A stretch of DNA of 11,002 bases from Phycisphaerae bacterium (GTDB lineage: Bacteria; Planctomycetota; Phycisphaerae; UBA1845; Fen-1342), in assembly GCA_026984555.1 (NCBI GenBank), contig JALSRY010000466.1:1-11002 (forward strand), in the 5' to 3' direction. The position numbers were made by a program, and so were the translations under genes. Below, in pieces: positions 7,412 through 11,002 of this stretch; the first letter of the stretch is position 1; every line of letters begins with the position of its first letter. The notes under the pieces are model-generated. The model saw nothing but the letters and a program-made list of their open reading frames with translations. It made no database searches and had not been told where the DNA came from.

Positions 7412-7462
7412 GCAAGCGGCCGCAACCCGCCCCACGCCGAGCGGAACACCCGCGCGCGGCCA

Positions 7463-7672
7463 TCACCCACGAACCTCCTCGTACCAGGCCATCTGGATGG
7501 CCTCCAGTTTGGCTTCGTTGCTGGCGGCGGGATCGTCGCCGAACTCGTCCAGCTCGCAAACCATGCGGTGCAGATCGGTGAAACGTACGCTGAGCGGATC
7601 CAGCTCGGGGTATTTTTCGCTCAGCATGATGCCGATGTCTTCCGAATCCTGCCAGGTCAGTTTCGTGTTCAC
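7463..7672 (-). CDS. iscX: Fe-S cluster assembly regulator IscX
   Basis: The product is a 69-aa acidic protein that aligns along its whole length with E. coli IscX (YfhJ, about 66 aa). It has LTWQDSEDIGIMLSEKYPEL, then DPLSVRFTDLHRMVCEL, then the DDPAASNEAKLEAI signature, then a final AWYEE. IscX binds iron and the cysteine desulphurase IscS and tunes Fe-S cluster assembly in the cytoplasm. The start is a GTG at 7672: AAGGAGGAG sits just upstream with standard spacing, and homology begins there. Further upstream the frame is Arg/Gly-rich noise. No other isc gene (iscS, iscU, hscB, hscA, fdx) is present here. Its own promoter candidate lies 50-80 bases upstream. Confidence 0.92.
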   Translation of the reverse strand: MNTKLTWQDSEDIGIMLSEKYPELDPLSVRFTDLHRMVCELDEFGDDPAASNEAKLEAIQMAWYEEVRG

Positions 7673-7723
7673 GCCGACTCCTCCTTGCCCGCGTTTCGGG
7701 CCGCCGGTCCCCGCGTCACGCAG

Positions 7724-7750
7724 ATTGTATCGCCCCTGTCGGCGTGGCAA
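7724..7750 (-). promoter_or_regulatory. Candidate iscX promoter
   Basis: On the minus strand TTGCCA (7750-7745, five of six to consensus) and TACAAT (7729-7724, five of six) are separated by 15 bases, which is short. A start near 7717 would give a leader of about 45 bases before the GTG start of iscX. I see no IscR-like box by eye. Confidence 0.4.
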
Positions 7751-7819
7751 GACGGCGGCGGCTCGAACCTGTGGGCGCGAGCCTCGTCAGGCGTGATGGG
7801 GCAGGTGGGTGATGGGGCT

Positions 7820-8320
7820 TTAGCGTGGTCGCCACGCGGGTGGCCGGCGGTTGTCGTCGGACCGGTACAGGCCGCGTTCGCACGCGACCACGAAGCACTC
7901 GCCGGTACGCTTGAGGTTCTCCCACGCTTGACGGATGCTTTGGGCCTCGGCTTCGCTGATCTGCCCATCATCCTCGATGCTGCCGCTGACCGCGGCGAGC
8001 AGTCCGCCGAACTCCTCGACGACACGCTGGGTGGTGCTGAGCAGGTTTTCTTCGGTCTCGCCGGGCTCGACCTCGGCGTTGGCGACGAAGAACCCGCCGG
8101 CGGTGCGGCAAAGCCAATTGATGACGTCGGGATCCTGGGTAGCCTCGTAGATTTCGCTGAGCCGGTCGAGGGGGTTACGAGCGCCCGAGCCGCACGGATC
8201 CTCCCCGGGCGGCTCCTGGCACCACTTGTAGACCAGGGCCGTGCTCACATTCAGGCGTGCCGCCAGCGCCTTGACGCCGATGCGGTCCGCCGCCGCCCGA
8301 AGAACTTCCCACGATTTCAC
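7820..8320 (-). CDS. Phage regulatory CII/CP76-like helix-turn-helix protein
   Basis: The product is 166 aa. Residues 13-35 (IGVKALAARLNVSTALVYKWCQE) are a helix-turn-helix typical of the phage CII/CP76 regulatory family. GARNPLDRLSEIYEATQD and INWLCRTAGGFFVAN (46-81), also typical of that family, follow. The C-terminal half is a predicted helical segment (88-140) ending in a basic, Pro/Arg-rich tail. It should bind DNA in the cytoplasm. GTG 8320 is preferred because the family-like sequence starts at KSWEVLR and AGGCGG lies seven bases upstream; an in-frame TTG at 8341 is possible. No other phage gene is in the window, so this is either a domesticated regulator or a host family that shares the fold. 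It lies 147 bases upstream of iscX on the same strand. Confidence 0.8.
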   Translation of the reverse strand: MKSWEVLRAAADRIGVKALAARLNVSTALVYKWCQEPPGEDPCGSGARNPLDRLSEIYEATQDPDVINWLCRTAGGFFVANAEVEPGETEENLLSTTQRVVEEFGGLLAAVSGSIEDDGQISEAEAQSIRQAWENLKRTGECFVVACERGLYRSDDNRRPPAWRPR

Positions 8321-8398
8321 GCAGCACCCGCCTACTGACAACCCGGATCGGTCGCCCGGTCATTCCGCATGGTCCGGCGACGACGCGACCCGCCCGGC

Positions 8399-8427
8399 AT
8401 TTTCGAAGTCCGCCGTGCCCGCGTCAA
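8399..8427 (-). promoter_or_regulatory. Candidate promoter of the CII-like regulator gene
   Basis: On the minus strand TTGACG (8427-8422, five of six) is followed after 17 bases by GAAAAT (8404-8399, four of six). The predicted start near 8392 gives a leader of about 70 bases. It is back-to-back with the peptidase promoter at 8516-8545. Confidence 0.4.
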
Positions 8428-8481
8428 CCGGAACAATCGCGTCCCGGTCGACGGCGGCTGGGTTCTGTCCCGTCCGCCCCC

Positions 8482-8533
8482 TTGTGCACCGACCCGCTCG
8501 CATCGATCCACCCGCTTCACTTTGTGCGCCGAC
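8482..8533 (+). repeat. Direct repeat TTGTGCRCCGAC spaced exactly 40 bases
   Basis: TTGTGCACCGAC (8482-8493) and TTGTGCGCCGAC (8522-8533) match at 11 of 12 positions and start 40 bases apart, close to four helical turns. The second copy lies between the -35 and -10 of the peptidase promoter and the first lies upstream of the -35. That geometry suits a paired repressor site, but no binding protein is known. Confidence 0.5.
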
Positions 8534-8545
8534 GGCCGTTATAAT
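8516..8545 (+). promoter_or_regulatory. Promoter of the secreted zinc peptidase gene
   Basis: A perfect -10 TATAAT (8540-8545) stands in G+C-rich DNA, with TTCACT (8516-8521, four of six) 18 bases upstream as the best -35. A start near 8552 would give a leader of about 44 bases, followed by GAGGA at 8585-8589 and the ATG at 8596. Confidence 0.6.
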
Positions 8546-8595
8546 ACGACAGGCGGCTGAGGGAACGGACAAGCGGAATCTTTCGAGGACTTGAT

Positions 8596-9954
8596 ATGCC
8601 CATTCGCAAAACGCACTCGATCTTCACGCTGCTGGCGGCAGTGGTACTCCTGTTTGCGCCGGCGGCGACGCTGGCCCAGGAAAACATCGAAGCGGGTAAG
8701 ACCTACCGCATCGTGTTGGTCAACGGCCGCGAAGTCGTCGGCGAAGTGACCGACGTCGGCAACGCCTACAAGGTCAAAGTCGGCTCGGGAATCACCCAGA
8801 CCGTCAAGAAGACGATGGTGCGGCGGATCGAGGCGATCAACACCGGAACCGGCAACGCGGACGAAAGCGACCTCGCCACACTCAAACGCCGGGCGATCAC
8901 CGACGAGGAGATCAAGGAAATCCTGGGCAGCGAATCCGTCGAGGATCTGTACGTCTGGGATTACATCGCGCCGGTCGACCTGATGCAGCCCCTGCCGCTG
9001 GACAAGGTCTCGCTGGAAGAAATGAAGCGCATCGCCGGCAAGAAGGCCAAGGTGCTCGAAACGCCGCACTTCGTCTGCGTGTATACATCGGACCGCCCGG
9101 CGGCCCAGCGGCTCGTGGCTCGCCTCGAAATCGTCTACAAGTGGAACGTCACGTTCGAGCGGATGTACGACATCCCACCGAAAAAACCCGAACACAAGTT
9201 CGAGATCTACTATTTCGGCACATATGACGAATACCGCGCGTACCAGACGCTCAACGGCTTCATGATGCAGGGAGCGCTCGGGTTCTATATGCGCACGAAC
9301 AACCGCTGTGCCTTTTTCGACATGCGCACCTGGCCGCCGGTGGCGAATATCCTGAAGGTCATGAACGACCGCAATACGCCCTTCCAGGAACGTCGCCGGG
9401 CCGAAAACGCGTTCAAACGCTGGTCGAATTTCACGAATCTGGAGGTCGTGCAGCACGAGGCCACGCACGCCATCCAGTTCAACATCGGCATCTTTCCCAA
9501 GGGGGCCGACACGGGCAAATGGATGACCGAGGGCCTCTGCGTACAGTTCGAAGTCCCCCCCACGCAGGAGGGCGGCAGTTTCGGCTCCATCAACTACACG
9601 CGGCTCAATTCCTACCACCGCATGTACGGCCGCCACGCCGAACGCGTACCGTGGACATTCGTCAAACAGCTCGTGCTCGCCGACGGCTCCGGTATTCACG
9701 ATTATGTGATGGGCTGGGCGCTGAACTACTACCTGCGCAAGCAGTACAAGGAGCAGTACGGCAAGTTCCTCCGGCACCTGGCCAACAAGGAGGACGACTG
9801 GTCCGTCCGCACCACCACAACCGAGCGTCTGGCCGAGTTCGAGGATCATTTCGGCAAGCTCGACGAGGCGTGGGTCAAGAAGTTTTTCGACTACATCGCC
9901 AAGATTCCGCTCAAGAAAAGCGCGATCGTCGAGTTTCCGACCCGCAAGCCGTAG
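8596..9954 (+). CDS. Secreted gluzincin-type zinc metallopeptidase (DUF1570-like)
   Basis: The product is 452 aa. Residues 1-27 are a signal peptide (IRK, hydrophobic core, ATLA before QEN). Residues 34-80 (YRIVLVNGREVVGEVTDVG and on) look like a small SH3/Sm-like beta-barrel. The catalytic part has HEATH at 287-291 and WMTEGL with Glu312, which is the HExxH...E zinc site of gluzincins. It is followed by HDYVMGWALNYYLRK and FLRHL, the helical C-terminal pattern of DUF1570 peptidases common in planctomycetes. The enzyme should act in the periplasm or outside; its substrate is unknown. ATG 8596 has GAGGA six bases upstream. It stands alone behind its own TATAAT promoter, and a hairpin follows the stop. 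The metallopeptidase call is strong; the exact family is less so. Confidence 0.88.
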   Translation: MPIRKTHSIFTLLAAVVLLFAPAATLAQENIEAGKTYRIVLVNGREVVGEVTDVGNAYKVKVGSGITQTVKKTMVRRIEAINTGTGNADESDLATLKRRAITDEEIKEILGSESVEDLYVWDYIAPVDLMQPLPLDKVSLEEMKRIAGKKAKVLETPHFVCVYTSDRPAAQRLVARLEIVYKWNVTFERMYDIPPKKPEHKFEIYYFGTYDEYRAYQTLNGFMMQGALGFYMRTNNRCAFFDMRTWPPVANILKVMNDRNTPFQERRRAENAFKRWSNFTNLEVVQHEATHAIQFNIGIFPKGADTGKWMTEGLCVQFEVPPTQEGGSFGSINYTRLNSYHRMYGRHAERVPWTFVKQLVLADGSGIHDYVMGWALNYYLRKQYKEQYGKFLRHLANKEDDWSVRTTTTERLAEFEDHFGKLDEAWVKKFFDYIAKIPLKKSAIVEFPTRKP

Positions 9955-9955
9955 C

Positions 9956-9985
9956 CGGCTGGCGCCGGTCGCCCGGGCGCAGCCG
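9956..9985 (+). terminator. Hairpin immediately after the peptidase stop codon
   Basis: CGGCT (9956-9960) pairs with AGCCG (9981-9985), and GCGCC (9962-9966) pairs with GGCGC (9976-9980), with one bulged G (9961) and a 9-base loop. It starts one base after the TAG. No U-tract follows, so it may protect the 3' end rather than terminate transcription. Confidence 0.35.
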
Positions 9986-10040
9986 TGCGGAACGCCTCCC
10001 TCGCCCACCGGGTTCGTGGGCCCGCGGTTGTGCATGTGCG

Positions 10041-10075
10041 CCGCGCGCTGCGCGGTGTGGTACAATTGCGCGCAA
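10041..10075 (+). promoter_or_regulatory. Extended -10 promoter of yhbY flanked by palindromes
   Basis: TGGTACAAT (10058-10066) is an extended -10 with the hexamer TACAAT at 10061-10066; there is no good -35. A perfect inverted repeat CCGCGC-GCT-GCGCGG lies at 10041-10055. The perfect 10-base palindrome TTGCGCGCAA (10066-10075) overlaps the last base of the -10 and the likely start site. Both could be operators, or simply products of high G+C content. Confidence 0.4.
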
Positions 10076-10095
10076 CCAGCGGGAGACAGGATGCG

Positions 10096-10383
10096 ATGAC
10101 AACCCTGACGTCGACACAGCGGCGGGCGCTGGCCGCCCGCGGTAACCGCATCAAGGCCAGCGTGACGATCGCCGAGACATTATCGGAATCCGTCGTCGAA
10201 CATGTCCGCAAAGCCTTTGGCAAGCGGGATCTCATCAAGGTACGAATCGCCACCGACGATCGCGACGTTTTCGCCCGCGCCGCCCAGGACCTCGCCGATC
10301 GCGTCCCCTGCACGCTGATCCAACGAATCGGGCGAATTGCTTTGCTTTATCGGCCGATCGAAAATGCCGATGATGACCAGTGA
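10096..10383 (+). CDS. yhbY: YhbY/CRM-domain RNA-binding protein
   Basis: The product is 95 aa and corresponds to the single CRM (CRS1-YhbY) domain. This KH-related fold binds RNA; E. coli YhbY associates with pre-50S ribosomal particles. Alignment with E. coli YhbY is clear at both ends: LTSTQRRALAARGNRIK (4-20), DLIKVRIATDDRD (45-57) and IQRIGRIALLYRP (75-87). The usual GxNG loop, expected near residues 24-30, is replaced by TIAETLS with one residue fewer. That loop normally contacts RNA. ATG 10096 follows GGGAGA nine bases upstream; the ATG at 10091 is out of frame and stops after two codons. The universal stress protein gene follows 81 bases downstream and may share the transcript. The family is well supported; RNA binding is uncertain. 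Confidence 0.85.
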   Translation: MTTLTSTQRRALAARGNRIKASVTIAETLSESVVEHVRKAFGKRDLIKVRIATDDRDVFARAAQDLADRVPCTLIQRIGRIALLYRPIENADDDQ

Positions 10384-10464
10384 GGTGCGCCGCCCGCGAC
10401 GACACGCCCCGAGCGCGGACGCCGACATTCGCCCCTGACGCGCGGCAATCGGAAAGGGCTGAGC

Positions 10465-11002
10465 ATGCAACGGTATCGACGAATCGGTGTGTTCCTGACG
10501 GGTTCGCCGGCGGACGACACCGCCATCGCTTTCGCCGGCCTCTTCGCCAGCGCCGCGAGATCTGAAAAACTGCTGTGCGTGTACGTGCACGGCGGGGGCC
10601 CCGAGATCGGCCAAACCAGTGCCCCCGAAGTGATCGATCCCGAAAAACTGCGGGAAAGCATCCTGCACGATTTGCCCGACGCCGTCGGCAAGCATACGGA
10701 TGTGGAGGTGCGCTCGGGCGGCGGCGTGGTGGAGATCCTCCGGGCCGCCTGCGACCTGGACCTGGATTTGATTATCAAGGGACGCCGCCTGCCCGCTCAT
10801 CAAGCCGCCGTCGGCTCGCCGTTCACTCGGCTCGCCCGTAAGGCACCCTGTAGCGTGCTGGTGGTTCCGAACTATTGCCGGCCCCACCTCAGCCGCCTGC
10901 TCGTGACGGTGGACTTTTCCGAGCATTCGCGGCTGGCGCTCGAGGCCGCGCTCGATATCGCCCACGCCGCAAGCGCGATGGGCGAGCGACCGCAGATGCT
11001 CG
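10465..11002 (+). CDS. Universal stress protein, two UspA domains, cut by the window end
   Basis: The frame is open from ATG 10465 to the last base (179 codons, no stop), so the gene continues beyond the window. Residues 4 to about 137 form a first UspA-like domain: RRIGVFLTG at the start, and DLDLIIKGRR and APCSVLVVPN (128-137) at the end. A second domain starts at LSRLLVTVDFSEHS with Asp150 in the usual nucleotide-site position. In the first domain the ATP-binding motif G-x2-G-x9-G(S/T) is degenerate: Gly106 and Gly117-Ser118 are present but the second Gly is Leu109. Tandem Usp proteins often have one non-binding domain. AAGGG six bases before the ATG supports the start. The protein is expected to be cytoplasmic. 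The function is inferred from family only. Confidence 0.85.
   Translation, partial: MQRYRRIGVFLTGSPADDTAIAFAGLFASAARSEKLLCVYVHGGGPEIGQTSAPEVIDPEKLRESILHDLPDAVGKHTDVEVRSGGGVVEILRAACDLDLDLIIKGRRLPAHQAAVGSPFTRLARKAPCSVLVVPNYCRPHLSRLLVTVDFSEHSRLALEAALDIAHAASAMGERPQML

Noticed and set aside
5750..7435. Long minus-strand open frame antisense to the membrane protein gene
   Set aside because: It is rich in Gln, Arg, Gly and Glu, the mirror of a hydrophobic codon pattern; the plus-strand membrane spans are far more protein-like.
7793..7818. Direct repeat GTGATGGGGC at 7793 and 7809
   Set aside because: A short 10-base repeat in simple G-rich sequence just past the CII-like gene, without a promoter or structure that would give it meaning.
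8332..8520. Small minus-strand frame upstream of the CII-like gene
   Set aside because: Arg-rich translation, no Shine-Dalgarno and overlap with two promoter candidates; it looks like intergenic noise.
8539..10065. Long minus-strand open frame covering the whole zinc peptidase gene
   Set aside because: The plus strand has a signal peptide, HEATH...E site, promoter and Shine-Dalgarno; the antisense frame also runs through intergenic DNA at both ends.

Overview
The window looks like chromosomal DNA from a Gram-negative, G+C-rich planctomycete, most likely of the Phycisphaerae. This placement is an inference. It rests on two secreted proteins ending in paired dockerin-type calcium repeats (DxDxDGDVDLADL-like), a DUF1570-type secreted zinc peptidase, an LpxI-type lipid A enzyme and the strong G/C bias at codon third positions. 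No marker gene such as rRNA is present to prove it. No tRNA, rRNA, CRISPR array, insertion sequence or integrase was seen.

Layout. 43-1830 (-) encodes a secreted protein with NxxGxxAF-like motifs and a C-terminal dockerin pair. It diverges, across a 645-base gene-free region, from a secreted subtilisin-family (S8) protease at 2476-4044 (+), which ends in the same kind of dockerin pair. A convergent two-gene unit follows on the minus strand: a J-domain protein (5082-5705) overlapping lpxI (4174-5082) by a TGATG stop/start junction. A large polytopic membrane protein of unknown function (5807-7411, +) diverges from that unit. Next on the minus strand are a lone iscX (7463-7672, GTG start) and, upstream of it, a phage CII/CP76-like DNA-binding protein (7820-8320). 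On the plus strand come a secreted HEATH-motif zinc peptidase (8596-9954) behind a perfect TATAAT promoter, a small YhbY/CRM RNA-binding protein (10096-10383) and a tandem universal stress protein cut off by the window end (10465-11002).

How the genes fit together. The first two genes probably contribute to the extracellular or cell-surface proteome and share a C-terminal module. LpxI makes lipid X for lipid A, so the cell should have an outer membrane. IscX, YhbY and the universal stress protein are small helper genes for Fe-S assembly, ribosome-related RNA binding and stress. I see no single multigene system: most transcription units are one or two genes, each with its own plausible promoter. 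The most interesting points are the J-domain/lpxI coupling, the orphan iscX, the CII-like regulator without a prophage, a YhbY protein that has lost its GxxG loop, and a 40-base-spaced direct repeat over the peptidase promoter.
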